From Herpetosiphon llansteffanensis (GTDB lineage Bacteria > Chloroflexota > Chloroflexia > Chloroflexales > Herpetosiphonaceae): a stretch of DNA of 64,000 nt. Of the stretch, positions 55,922-63,947 are shown piece after piece. The first letter of the stretch is position 1. The number at the start of each line of letters is the position of its first letter. Made by a program: the position numbers and the translations under genes. The stretch spans positions 80,401 through 144,400 of the forward strand of contig NZ_PUBZ01000022.1 of assembly GCF_003205875.1 (NCBI RefSeq). Reading direction: 5' to 3'. A model generated the notes under the pieces. That model was not told the DNA's origin, did not search any database, and was given only the letters and a program-made list of their open reading frames with translations.

Positions 55922-55950
55922 TTGTCAGTAACGCCTGAGCATGGTATACT
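55922..55950 (+). promoter_or_regulatory. Promoter of the solute-binding protein gene
   Basis: TTGTCA (55922-55927), 17-bp spacer, extended -10 TGG-TATACT (-10 at 55945-55950). A 74-nt leader follows. Confidence 0.75.
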
Positions 55951-56023
55951 TTTGATGATTCGTTGGCGTTTTATGCCTTTATAATCAGATAAAACGCAAT
56001 TAACGAAAGAACGGGATACACCC

Positions 56024-57256
56024 ATGAGGGCAGTATGGCGGTATTTTAGCCTTTTGATGATTGGGATTTTCATTGTTGGTTGTAGCGCAACAAGCTATGA
56101 TAACACGTTGTTAACCCCAGGGGCTACCGCTAATCCTCTGACCCGCACGCAACTGGTAATTTGGCATGGAGCTGATGCCCAACGCAGTGAACTTTTCACG
56201 CGATTGCTGTTAGAATACCAACGTGCACATCCAAACGTTGTGATTCAAATTGTCAATCGTGGGCCAAACCTTCTGCACGATTATCGGGCGGCACTGCTTG
56301 AAGGCACACCACCAGACCTAATCTGGCTTAACGAAAATCGTTGGGTAGGCGAGCTTGCAGATCAACAACTGATTATTGATCTGACAGAACGACTGCGTGA
56401 GGTTAACCTTGAGCCAATCGTGCCAGCGGCGCTCGATGGTGCCCGTTATGGCGACAAGTTATATGGCTTGCCATTGACGCTTAATCTACCTGTGCTGTAC
56501 TATAATCGGGCAAACTTTGTGAGCACACCGCCACAAAGCACCGCTGAATGGCTTGAAATCGCTCGCGGGTTTAGCGATGATCAAGGACAGTACGGATTAG
56601 CGTATAATTTATCGCTATACTTTACCCAACCCTACCTGCCAGCCTTCGGGGGCGCAATCTTCGATGAGACTGGTGCGGTGGTTCTGGGAACCCAAAGCTA
56701 TACCCCAACATTACAGTGGCTAACCTGGGTCGACGCATTAGCCCAAGATCCAGGCTTGTTAGCCCGTGATGATCATCGACTGATAGCTCGCAGTGTGAGC
56801 CAAAACAGTGCGATCATGACGATTGACTGGGCCGATCAAATCAGCACCTATCGTCAATTGTGGGGGGAGAACGTTGGCGTGCAACCATTGCCACGCCTGA
56901 GCCAAACCGGCCAAGAACCGCAACCCTTTGTTCGGAGCAGTGTGCTTGTGATCAGCCCACGCAGCACCGAGCAACAGCAAAACGCCGCGCTTGACGTGAT
57001 GCGGTTTCTTGTGGAGATGAAAGCGCAAACGGCTTTTCAAGCCGCTGATATACCAAGTGTGCGTAACGACTTAGCCAGTAGCGATCCACTCTATCCACAA
57101 CTTCAGCTGGCAGTTAGTCGCGCGAGCGCTTGGCCCACCACCCTCCGCTTCAACAACGGATGGGACATCCTGATCGCTTTGGTGCGTAATAGCTTAAATG
57201 GCGCACCCTTGGAAGAAAGTATCGCGAACGCCGATCGCCTGCTACGGAGCGAGTAG
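56024..57256 (+). CDS. ABC transporter substrate-binding lipoprotein, family 1 (sugar type)
   Basis: 410 residues. Lipobox IVGC (about residues 17-20). The fold is that of extracellular solute-binding protein family 1 (LVIWHGADAQRSELFTRLL, PPDLIWLNENRWVGELADQ, LYGLPLTLNLPVLYYNRANF, SAIMTIDWADQ), which deliver oligosaccharides to ABC importers. No permease or ATPase gene is adjacent, so it is an orphan in this window. The peptide-type permeases at 45.6-47.6 kb are not its expected partners. Confidence 0.88.
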   Translation: MRAVWRYFSLLMIGIFIVGCSATSYDNTLLTPGATANPLTRTQLVIWHGADAQRSELFTRLLLEYQRAHPNVVIQIVNRGPNLLHDYRAALLEGTPPDLIWLNENRWVGELADQQLIIDLTERLREVNLEPIVPAALDGARYGDKLYGLPLTLNLPVLYYNRANFVSTPPQSTAEWLEIARGFSDDQGQYGLAYNLSLYFTQPYLPAFGGAIFDETGAVVLGTQSYTPTLQWLTWVDALAQDPGLLARDDHRLIARSVSQNSAIMTIDWADQISTYRQLWGENVGVQPLPRLSQTGQEPQPFVRSSVLVISPRSTEQQQNAALDVMRFLVEMKAQTAFQAADIPSVRNDLASSDPLYPQLQLAVSRASAWPTTLRFNNGWDILIALVRNSLNGAPLEESIANADRLLRSE

Positions 57257-57327
57257 CCAACCCAGCATATTACAGCGAACCGCTTGACAAGCAAGGGCTA
57301 AATTAGCCCGTTATAGTGGGATCTGTA

Positions 57328-57356
57328 GTTGATATTTGGCAAAAGATGTAGTAGAA
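57328..57356 (+). promoter_or_regulatory. Promoter of the Roadblock/LC7 gene
   Basis: TTGATA (57328-57333), 17-bp spacer, TAGAAT (57351-57356). The leader of about 87 nt ends in a GGCC-TAC-GGCC hairpin next to the ribosome site. Confidence 0.65.
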
Positions 57357-57449
57357 TGGCGCAGACGGCCAACCCGCTGAAGGCTGATCGTTCCAAGCAA
57401 GTCATTCATTATAGATTCCACGCCGGCCTACGGCCTAAGGAGGAGTTGC

Positions 57450-57818
57450 ATGGCAACCAGAACCGAAGAGATGGTGCGGCATCTCAAGGCACTGCAGATG
57501 AATACGCCTGACATCGAAGCCTCGGCGGTCGTCAGCGTTGATGGTCTCATCATGGCCTCGAATCTTCCGAACGATGTGGAAGAAGATCGTGTGTCTGCTA
57601 TGAGTGCCGCGATGTTGTCTCTGGGCGAACGAATCGCTGGCGAGCTTCGGCGTGGCGCACTTAACCTCGTCTTCGTACAAGGTGAAGAAGGCTACGTTAT
57701 TCTGATTTCAATCGGTGAAGATGCAGTGCTAACCGCCTTGGCGCAAAGCCGGGCAAAGCTTGGCCTGATCTTCTTAGACATGAAGCGTACCGCTAACGAG
57801 TTGGCCCATTTCGTATAA
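57450..57818 (+). CDS. Roadblock/LC7 domain protein
   Basis: 122 residues, entirely a Roadblock/LC7 (MglB-like) domain: helix EEMVRHLKALQ, strand IEASAVVSVDGLIMASNL, LNLVFVQGEEGYVILISIGEDAVLTALA. These dimers act as GTPase-activating or scaffold proteins for small Ras-like GTPases (MglA in polarity and gliding). Herpetosiphon glides, so a polarity role is tempting, but no MglA-type GTPase is adjacent. AAGGAGG ahead of the ATG is a strong ribosome site. A strong terminator follows, so it is monocistronic. Confidence 0.92.
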   Translation: MATRTEEMVRHLKALQMNTPDIEASAVVSVDGLIMASNLPNDVEEDRVSAMSAAMLSLGERIAGELRRGALNLVFVQGEEGYVILISIGEDAVLTALAQSRAKLGLIFLDMKRTANELAHFV

Positions 57819-57846
57819 GGCTGCCGACCTCCGAACGACCGTTCGC

Positions 57847-57876
57847 GGGCCAGAATCGGTTCTGGCCCCTTTTTTT
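57847..57876 (+). terminator. Terminator of the Roadblock/LC7 gene
   Basis: GGGCCAGAA-TCGG-TTCTGGCCC, then C and seven T. Textbook intrinsic terminator. Confidence 0.95.
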
Positions 57877-58016
57877 GCTCTTGGGTAACGCTAGTGTGCC
57901 ATGTGCAGGTGGCTTGCTGGCGCTTTTTTTATTTTAGCCAGCCGCCGCTCTGTTACAATCTTGCAATATTTGGCCCTTGAGCTTGGCAGTACACCACGAT
58001 CTATGGTAGCGTAGCA

Positions 58017-58415
58017 GAACATAGAGCATAGAGCATAGAGCATAGAGCATAGAACATAGAACATAGAACATAGAGCATAGGGGGCGGGGATCGGGGAGAA
58101 GAACATAGAACATAGAAAAGGATGAATTATGAGGGATGAAGGCCAAGGACAACGATTAACGCAGAGGCACAGAGTACCGAAGGATGAAGGATGAAGGATG
58201 AAGGATGAAGGATGAAGGCAAAGTGCAACTATATAACGTAGCGGCGCAGAGACATTAAGGCTCATTTGTTGGGTTAAACAATATAATCCTCATAATCTGT
58301 GTAATCTGTGGCTAAAAATTAGGTATTCGTGTAATTCGTGCAATTCGTGGCTAAAAAATAGTTCTTCGCGGTTTCCGTCCTTTGTTCTCTTCGTGTCCTT
58401 CGTGGATCAAACGTT
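58017..58415. repeat. Dense array of short tandem repeats (550-bp gap)
   Basis: 58017-58079 is a run of nine perfect 7-nt units (GAACATA or GAGCATA); a degenerate set follows at 58100-58118. 58183-58217 is five perfect GATGAAG units. Between them lies 'AACGCAGAGGCACAGAG' (58159), and later TTCGTGTAA/TTCGTGCAA/TTCGTGGCT nonamers (58328-58356) and CTTCGTGTC/CTTCGTGGA (58388-58410). No gene in 57877-58441. Confidence 0.85.
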
Positions 58416-58441
58416 ACCCCAGTTATAAAAGGTAGATTGGC

Positions 58442-59881
58442 ATGTTTGCACCATTCGATCAGCATCGACGACGTGAGCTTGGGTTGATTCTTGGCGGTAC
58501 GCTGCTTGGCGTTGGCTTAGGCGCGCTTGCCGCGTTTGTGCCTGGCTTTTTGGTTGTCTCAGGCGTGCTGGGCTTGCTGGTCGGCGCATGGTTTGCTCGT
58601 TCAGTGCATTCGATTCTGACGGCTAGCGTTTTGGTTGCCACACTGTTGCCCTTTGGAACTTTGCCTTTCAAAGTTGGCCTAACCCCAGCCTTGCTTGAGC
58701 TAGGTTTGTTGGCCTTGTATGCCATGCTGGTCGTGCGCAATTTGGTCGATCCTGAACGCAGCTGGCGCTGGGGTAGCCTCGCCCCATGGGTTATTCTGCT
58801 GCTTGGTAGCTCATTTTTCTCCTTTATCATTGGCTCGAATGGCTCACCCGATAGTTTGCTGCTGCATAATTATTTCAAATTACTGCTTGGCATTTGTTTG
58901 TTCTGGGGCGTGCAAAATGCGCTCGATTCATTGGAACAAGCTCGTTGGTGGCTGCGTTTGCTGATTCTGGCTGGTTGGGCGGCGGCATTGCTCGGCATTG
59001 GCCTGCGCTTCGCCCCCGATGGCTTGGCCCTGCGCTTTTTGACCGCACTTGCGCCAATTGGCTACCCTGCAAGTGGCCGCGTCTTGCGCTATGTCGAAGA
59101 CGACCCGAATGGGTTTGAGCGGGCAATTGGTACCTCGATTGACCCCAACGGTTTTGGCGGCATGATGGCCTTGTTGGGGGCGATTGCCCTGGGCCAAGCC
59201 TTGGCTCAACGCCCAGTTTTGGGCCGGAAATGGTTATGGCTGATCACTGCCAGCTTTGGTTTGGCAGTCTTTTTAACCTCGTCACGGGCGGCGCTCGGCG
59301 GTTTTGCCATTGCAGGCTTGTTTCTGGCAACCGTGCGCTATCGCCAATTGTGGTGGCTGATTGGCGCTGGTGGCATCGCTGGAGCAATCGCTGTTTTGGG
59401 CTTGGGCAAGGGCGGCAATTTTGTCGAGCGGATTGTTGAAGGCATTCAGTTCAAAGATCAAGCCAATCAAATGCGCTTGGCCGAGTTTCGCAATGCAATC
59501 GCGATTATGCGCGAGTATCCTGTGTTTGGGGTGGGCTTTGGCCGCGCCCCGAATATCGACCTAACGACTGGTGTGAGTAGCGTCTATTTGGCGCTTGGCT
59601 CGCGCATGGGCTTGGTTGGCTTAGGCTTATACATTTTGACTGCAATTGCCTTTTTGGTACTTACCACGCAAGCTATTCGCCGTAGCGAGCGCGCAGTTGG
59701 CGATGCAATTATTGGCTTGCAGGCAGCAATTTTAGCAGCACTCGCGGTTGGTGTGCTCGATCATTATTTCTTTAATATTGAGTTTCCGCATATGGGTACG
59801 CTGTTTTGGGGCGTGGTAGGCTTGGCAATGGTTTTTATGCGCGAGGCAAAAGCCGATCAGCATCACCCATCACAACCATAG
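58442..59881 (+). CDS. O-antigen ligase/polymerase-like integral membrane protein
   Basis: 479 residues with about 11-12 hydrophobic helices and the Wzy/WaaL-type large loop (SSRAALGGFAIAGLFLATVR and later MREYPVFGVGFGRAPN, which matches the conserved loop of O-antigen ligase-like proteins). Such proteins join or polymerise surface glycans. No other glycan genes adjoin, so the substrate is unknown. The ribosome site is weak (AAAGGTAG). The upstream repeat array separates it from the Roadblock gene. Confidence 0.85.
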   Translation: MFAPFDQHRRRELGLILGGTLLGVGLGALAAFVPGFLVVSGVLGLLVGAWFARSVHSILTASVLVATLLPFGTLPFKVGLTPALLELGLLALYAMLVVRNLVDPERSWRWGSLAPWVILLLGSSFFSFIIGSNGSPDSLLLHNYFKLLLGICLFWGVQNALDSLEQARWWLRLLILAGWAAALLGIGLRFAPDGLALRFLTALAPIGYPASGRVLRYVEDDPNGFERAIGTSIDPNGFGGMMALLGAIALGQALAQRPVLGRKWLWLITASFGLAVFLTSSRAALGGFAIAGLFLATVRYRQLWWLIGAGGIAGAIAVLGLGKGGNFVERIVEGIQFKDQANQMRLAEFRNAIAIMREYPVFGVGFGRAPNIDLTTGVSSVYLALGSRMGLVGLGLYILTAIAFLVLTTQAIRRSERAVGDAIIGLQAAILAALAVGVLDHYFFNIEFPHMGTLFWGVVGLAMVFMREAKADQHHPSQP

Positions 59882-59905
59882 ATGTTAATGATGCAGAGTT
59901 CGCAT

Positions 59906-59967
59906 ACGACCTCGGTTTTGGTCTGGGTTTGGTTTCAACACCATCCAGGATTCCAACCCGAGGTCGT
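59906..59967. repeat. Inverted repeat after the ligase-like gene
   Basis: ACGACCTCGG (59906-59915) and CCGAGGTCGT (59958-59967), extended imperfectly inward by TTTGG/CCAAC. No U tract. Possibly a structured 3' end; 59882-60023 otherwise holds no gene. Confidence 0.45.
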
Positions 59968-60023
59968 GTTGTGTCCGCTCGTTGTGTCTCCCTGTCCACC
60001 TTAAACAGCGGGGTTGGGCTGAT

Positions 60024-61415
60024 TTATGGTGCTAAAACGAGGCGCGGGTTGCTTGGCTTGCTGCTCACTGGTTGGCCAATTGGTTGCAATTGACTGCTCG
60101 CTCGTTGGGCCTGAAACAATTGCCAGCCATCAGCTTGGGGCGCAAAAAAGTAAAGCACTTGCTCGTTCCAACCAACCATCACAGCTTGGTGGGGCAACAC
60201 TTGGCTTTGGCCTTCTGGGTTGATAATCAGGCCGTTTGATTGTTCAGTGCCGTTGAGCGCCAGCCAATCATCTGCCGCCCAAACACTCTGCTCGCAACTA
60301 TTGACTGAGAGCGCACTCAACACGCCGTTACGCCAATAGCTTGGCTGCTCGGAGTTGCATAAGAGCATGGCTTGGCCAGTAGGGCTTAATGAAACGCGAT
60401 TAGCATTAATGCCTTCCACTTGCTGTACCTCGCCGCTGCCTTGCCAACGATAGACAGTTGGCACGCCATCGCGCGGCTGATCGACATAAACCAACGTGCC
60501 TGCCTGAAACTCTGGATTAAAGGCCATTGCCTGAGCAAGTGGCGTAGGCGTACCAATACTGGCATCAAACACGATAAAACTGGCGTGGCCATCTGGCTGG
60601 CTATTGAATTGAGTAATTAATTGCTGGTCAAGCCAGCCAACAACCCCTGCCCCCATCGCCAACGGATCGGCATTAATCGGCGTGAAGCTCGCATCAGCAA
60701 AATTATAGACCTGCACAGTTGGGTTGCCCCAGCCGCCACCAGTGCCAAAGCTGCTGGCCGAAGCAAAGGCTAAATAGTCACCATTGGACGATAAAGCCAG
60801 ATCGACCTCTAAATCAGGGGTGTTGGTCACGCGTTGGGCTGCGCCAGTCGCCACATCAACAGCATACACATCAACATAATCTTCGTGGGCCGAAGCCAAG
60901 AACAACGTTTTGCCATCACGTGACCACACTGGAGCGTTATCAGTCAAGGCACTCTGGCGGCCCAAGATTGGCGCTTGATCAGGAGCGACTGCTGGCAGCA
61001 AATTAAGCAAACGGCGTGGGTTTTGCTCATCAACCCCAACCACCCACAACTCAGCCAGTTCAAGCTGCTCAGTTTTGGGCTGGCTATCGTTGACAACCAC
61101 AATCGCCAACTGTTTGCCATCGGGCGAAGCCGACCATGGCAACTGGGCGTTGGGCTGGGTTGGGTTGGCTAATTGAAAGGTCGTGCCTGCCAAACTGATG
61201 GCACCAATACTGCCATCAGCAGGCAAGTTGAAAATAACTGAGCCAGTGCGAATTGCCGGCTCGGCAGCATAATCGGCAATTGTTGCGGTTGGGCGTTCGG
61301 GCAATGAGCTAGCGGGTAGGGCTTGGCTCGGCATTGGGCTTGGTTGGGTCGCAGGTTGGGTGGCACAAGCAGCCAGGAATAGCCCCAACCCAAGGATTTG
61401 GGCGAGTCGTCGCAT
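60024..61415 (-). CDS. TolB-like (PD40/WD40-type propeller) lipoprotein
   Basis: 463 residues. Lipobox LAAC (LGLFLAACATQP, about residues 12-15), then a Pro/Ser/Thr/Gln-rich linker (ATQPSPMPSQ) and a beta-propeller with PD40-type repeats (PVWSRDGKTLFLAS, LALSSNGDYLAFAS, VSLSPTGQAMLL). It is surface- or membrane-anchored; TolB-like propellers bind protein or sugar ligands. GGAGG eight nt ahead sets ATG 61415. It is divergent from the hydrolase gene. No tol-pal genes nearby, as expected for this phylum. Confidence 0.82.
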   Translation of the reverse strand: MRRLAQILGLGLFLAACATQPATQPSPMPSQALPASSLPERPTATIADYAAEPAIRTGSVIFNLPADGSIGAISLAGTTFQLANPTQPNAQLPWSASPDGKQLAIVVVNDSQPKTEQLELAELWVVGVDEQNPRRLLNLLPAVAPDQAPILGRQSALTDNAPVWSRDGKTLFLASAHEDYVDVYAVDVATGAAQRVTNTPDLEVDLALSSNGDYLAFASASSFGTGGGWGNPTVQVYNFADASFTPINADPLAMGAGVVGWLDQQLITQFNSQPDGHASFIVFDASIGTPTPLAQAMAFNPEFQAGTLVYVDQPRDGVPTVYRWQGSGEVQQVEGINANRVSLSPTGQAMLLCNSEQPSYWRNGVLSALSVNSCEQSVWAADDWLALNGTEQSNGLIINPEGQSQVLPHQAVMVGWNEQVLYFFAPQADGWQLFQAQRASSQLQPIGQPVSSKPSNPRLVLAP

Positions 61416-61490
61416 CAGGTCTTTCCTCCTCAATTGGTTGGGTAATACGCCTATTGTAGCCAAAATGGCCGAAATTACCCTGATGATCGA

Positions 61491-61520
61491 TTGAAAATTG
61501 GCTGATACTTCGCCTACAAT
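61491..61520 (+). promoter_or_regulatory. Promoter of the alpha/beta hydrolase gene
   Basis: TTGAAA (61491-61496), 18-bp spacer, TACAAT (61515-61520), 33 nt ahead of the ATG. Confidence 0.6.
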
Positions 61521-61552
61521 AGCAACAGAAATCGAACGATCAAGGAGTGTGT

Positions 61553-62350
61553 ATGGCTTCACATCTGGTCAATGGGGTTCATTACTACTACGAAGAGCGT
61601 GGCGCTGGCGATCAAGTGATTTTCTTCGGCCATGGTTTGATGTATCACTGGCGAATTTTCGAGCCACAAATGGAATATTTCGCGGCCAAAGGCTATCGCT
61701 GTATTGCGATCGATTGGCGTGGCCAAGGCCAAACTGAGGGCGGCGGTACGCCCGACGACTATTCAATGTATCGTTTGGGCGATGATGCCTATCAATTGTT
61801 GAGCGATTTGGGCATCAAGCAGGTGCATTGGGTTGGGGTTTCGATGGGTGGCATGATTGGCTTGCGGCTCTACCCCAAACATCCCGAGCTGTTTCTCTCG
61901 TTGAGCCTGATTGATTCATCGGCTAGCGATGCGCCCGAATTGCTCGATGCCTATCGTCAAATGGCCGATGGCTATATCGCCTATGGCCTGATTCAACCTT
62001 TGAAAGAGGGCTTGGATGCGGTGTTTTATACCAGCAAAATGGCTGAGCGCCAGCCCCAAGTTCAGAGCTATTGGCATGCCTATTGGACAAACGCCGACCG
62101 CGAATCGCTGTATAAAGCAATTATTCCAGTGATTGAGCGCGACGATGTGACCAATACCATTAGCCAAATTAGCGTGCCAACCCTGATTGTGGTTGGGGTT
62201 GAGGATATGTCTACGCCGCCAACCAAGAGCGAGCAAATGCAACAATTGATTCCCAATGCGCAATTGATCTATATCGACGATGCCAGCCATATGTCGGTGT
62301 TGGAGCGCCCAGAAGCGATAACCGCAGCGCTGGCTGAATTTATTGGCTAA
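61553..62350 (+). CDS. Alpha/beta hydrolase
   Basis: 265 residues with a full catalytic triad: nucleophile Ser in GVSMGG, Asp in VVGVEDMSTPP and His in DDASHMSVLE; the oxyanion region is FFGHGLMYHW. Family members include haloperoxidase-like esterases and 3-oxoadipate enol-lactonase relatives; sequence alone does not decide. AAGGAG five nt ahead of ATG 61553 sets the start. It ends in a bidirectional terminator facing the DinB-like genes. Confidence 0.9.
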   Translation: MASHLVNGVHYYYEERGAGDQVIFFGHGLMYHWRIFEPQMEYFAAKGYRCIAIDWRGQGQTEGGGTPDDYSMYRLGDDAYQLLSDLGIKQVHWVGVSMGGMIGLRLYPKHPELFLSLSLIDSSASDAPELLDAYRQMADGYIAYGLIQPLKEGLDAVFYTSKMAERQPQVQSYWHAYWTNADRESLYKAIIPVIERDDVTNTISQISVPTLIVVGVEDMSTPPTKSEQMQQLIPNAQLIYIDDASHMSVLERPEAITAALAEFIG

Positions 62351-62357
62351 AAAAGCT

Positions 62358-62388
62358 AAGGCCACAAACCTTTACGATTTGTGGCCTT
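62358..62388 (+). terminator. Bidirectional terminator after the hydrolase gene
   Basis: Perfect 11-bp stem AAGGCCACAAA/TTTGTGGCCTT with a 9-nt loop, with A-rich left flank and TT-rich right flank. Confidence 0.75.
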
Positions 62389-62396
62389 GCTTGCAT

Positions 62397-62912
62397 TTAA
62401 GCGTTCAGAATTGCCTGCATCCATGGCAGATGCTCTGCATAATGCTCAAAGGTATCACCAACAATCCAGCCAATAATTGGCTCATCGTTGGTTGAGCCAG
62501 CTTGGAACTCACGCTGTGGGCGCAATAAATCGCTATCGCTCAACTGAGCAATCCGCGCTACTAGGGCTTCATGGTTGGCTGCGAGGGTGGCATAAACCTC
62601 GTCAAGTGGTAAATCATGGTGGCGTTGGTACAGCACCTGATTAACTGTCTCGAAGCCTTGTTGCCAAACTGCTTCATCAATATCGATGCTACCCCAGCGC
62701 GATTCTGCATTCAACAAACCTATGATGCTTTTTTCCCAGAGCGCAATATGAATTGCATGATCTTTAATTGTCCAGCCTGCTGCATCGCTCGGGCCGGTCA
62801 TTTGTTCGTGGCTTAAACCAACCAAAAACGTTTGCAATTCTTGCCAATTAGCAGCAATGCGTGCTTGTAATTGTTGCGCAGTCAGCGGAGTTTGATCGTC
62901 GATTTGGGTCAT
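62397..62912 (-). CDS. DinB/ClbS-like four-helix-bundle protein, copy 1
   Basis: 171 residues of the DinB superfamily, closest in look to the ClbS/DfsB group: GWTIKDHAIHIALWEKSIIG near 48-67, DEAVWQQGFETVNQVLYQRH and DTFEHYAEHLPWM with the conserved His pairs that hold a metal. ClbS-type members protect against reactive metabolites; others are thiol-dependent transferases. GGAAGG eight nt ahead sets ATG 62912. It lies 87 nt downstream of a same-strand paralogue of equal length. Confidence 0.82.
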   Translation of the reverse strand: MTQIDDQTPLTAQQLQARIAANWQELQTFLVGLSHEQMTGPSDAAGWTIKDHAIHIALWEKSIIGLLNAESRWGSIDIDEAVWQQGFETVNQVLYQRHHDLPLDEVYATLAANHEALVARIAQLSDSDLLRPQREFQAGSTNDEPIIGWIVGDTFEHYAEHLPWMQAILNA

Positions 62913-62946
62913 GATCGATTCCTTCCAATAAAGCACTGATGGGTGA

Positions 62947-62992
62947 TCAGGGCGCATCTACCAAGCAGTGGCTGCGAGCAGATGCGCCCTGA
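62947..62992 (-). terminator. Hairpin between the two DinB-like genes
   Basis: 13-bp stem TCAGGGCGCATCT/AGATGCGCCCTGA (62947-62959, 62980-62992), 20-nt loop, no U tract. Possibly an attenuator or mRNA-stability element. Confidence 0.5.
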
Positions 62993-62998
62993 GCTTAG

Positions 62999-63514
62999 CT
63001 AGCGGGCTAAAATATCGCGCATCCAGGCTTCGTGTTCAGGGTAGTGCTCGAAGGTGTTACCAACCATCCAGCCAATAATCGGATCATTGAGGTTTGTACT
63101 GGGCTGAAATTCACGATGCGGACGCAGTAAATCGCGATCGCTGAATTCAGCAATGCGTGCGACAACTGCTTGGTGGTTCGTTTCAAGGGTTTTGTACACG
63201 TCGTCAATCGGCAGATCGTTGTATCGTTGGTGCAGAATGCGGTTAATCGCATCAGCGCCTTGTTGCCAAACCGCTTCGTCGATGCCGAAGCTAGCGGCGC
63301 GTGGCTCTGCATTGAGCAAGGCCAACAGGCTGTTTTCCCAGAGTGCAATGTGCATTGCATGGTCTTTGATCGTCCAACCTTGGGCATCGGTCGGGCCGGT
63401 CAATTGCTCGGGGGTTAATTCACGCAGAAATACGAGGAATGCTTGCCAAGCGGCGGCGATTCGTGCTTGGAGGTTGGCCACCGTGATCTCAGCTTGATCG
63501 TCAATTTGGCTCAT
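62999..63514 (-). CDS. DinB/ClbS-like four-helix-bundle protein, copy 2
   Basis: A paralogue of the preceding gene, also 171 residues, with the same motifs (GWTIKDHAMHIALWENSLLA, DEAVWQQGADAINRILHQRY, NTFEHYPEHEAWM). Two ATGs are adjacent; I chose the second (63514), because it has the same 8-nt spacing to GGAAGG as copy 1 and gives equal lengths. It is first in transcription order. Recent tandem duplication is likely. Function unknown beyond the superfamily. Confidence 0.82.
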   Translation of the reverse strand: MSQIDDQAEITVANLQARIAAAWQAFLVFLRELTPEQLTGPTDAQGWTIKDHAMHIALWENSLLALLNAEPRAASFGIDEAVWQQGADAINRILHQRYNDLPIDDVYKTLETNHQAVVARIAEFSDRDLLRPHREFQPSTNLNDPIIGWMVGNTFEHYPEHEAWMRDILAR

Positions 63515-63616
63515 CATTCATTCCTTCCAAATAAACACCACTCTTAAGCTTAAATTAAGCATAGCAGCATTTGGCGTAATTACCTCATTCTCTAGCACGA
63601 ATAAGCTAATTTTTTA

Positions 63617-63785
63617 AATTATGAATTATGAATTATGAGGGATGAAATTTAGAATAGAGCGCATCGCATACATGGTTATAGGCTATGGGCTATGGGCTTT
63701 GGAGTAGTAATCCTTCGTGCGCTTCGTGCTCTTCGTGGATCAAATAAGCTACTTTTTTAAATTATGAAGTATGAGGGATGAAACC
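63617..63785. repeat. Heptamer and nonamer repeats near the contig end
   Basis: ATTATGA/GGGATGA units at 63619-63646, ATAGGCT/ATGGGCT at 63671-63694, CTTCGTG nonamers at 63712-63740, and ATTATGA/AGTATGA/GGGATGA at 63759-63781. No gene in 63515-63947. Confidence 0.7.
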
Positions 63786-63857
63786 AAAAGGCAGAAATCA
63801 AAAGGCAAGAGCCTACAGCCTATATGTAATGGTTCATCACGTTAACCACCGCCTGAT

Positions 63858-63947
63858 CCCCTCACCCCAACCCCTCGCCCGTGCGCGGGCGAGGGGCTTA
63901 ATCGTGCGGTTCGGTCGCGATGCGTGATCCAACACGGTCGGCTCCCC
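63858..63947. repeat. GC-rich palindromic element, copy A5 (broken)
   Basis: Matches A1 from CCCCTCACCCC through the shared centre TCGTGCGGTTCGGTCGCGA to GGCTCCCC, then stops where adapter begins. Homology with A1 also extends about 30 nt upstream (TTAACCA...GATC). The right arm is missing. Confidence 0.85.

Noticed and set aside
58017..58217. Possible CRISPR array
   Set aside because: Units are 7 nt with no spacers and no cas genes anywhere in the window; tandem repeats.
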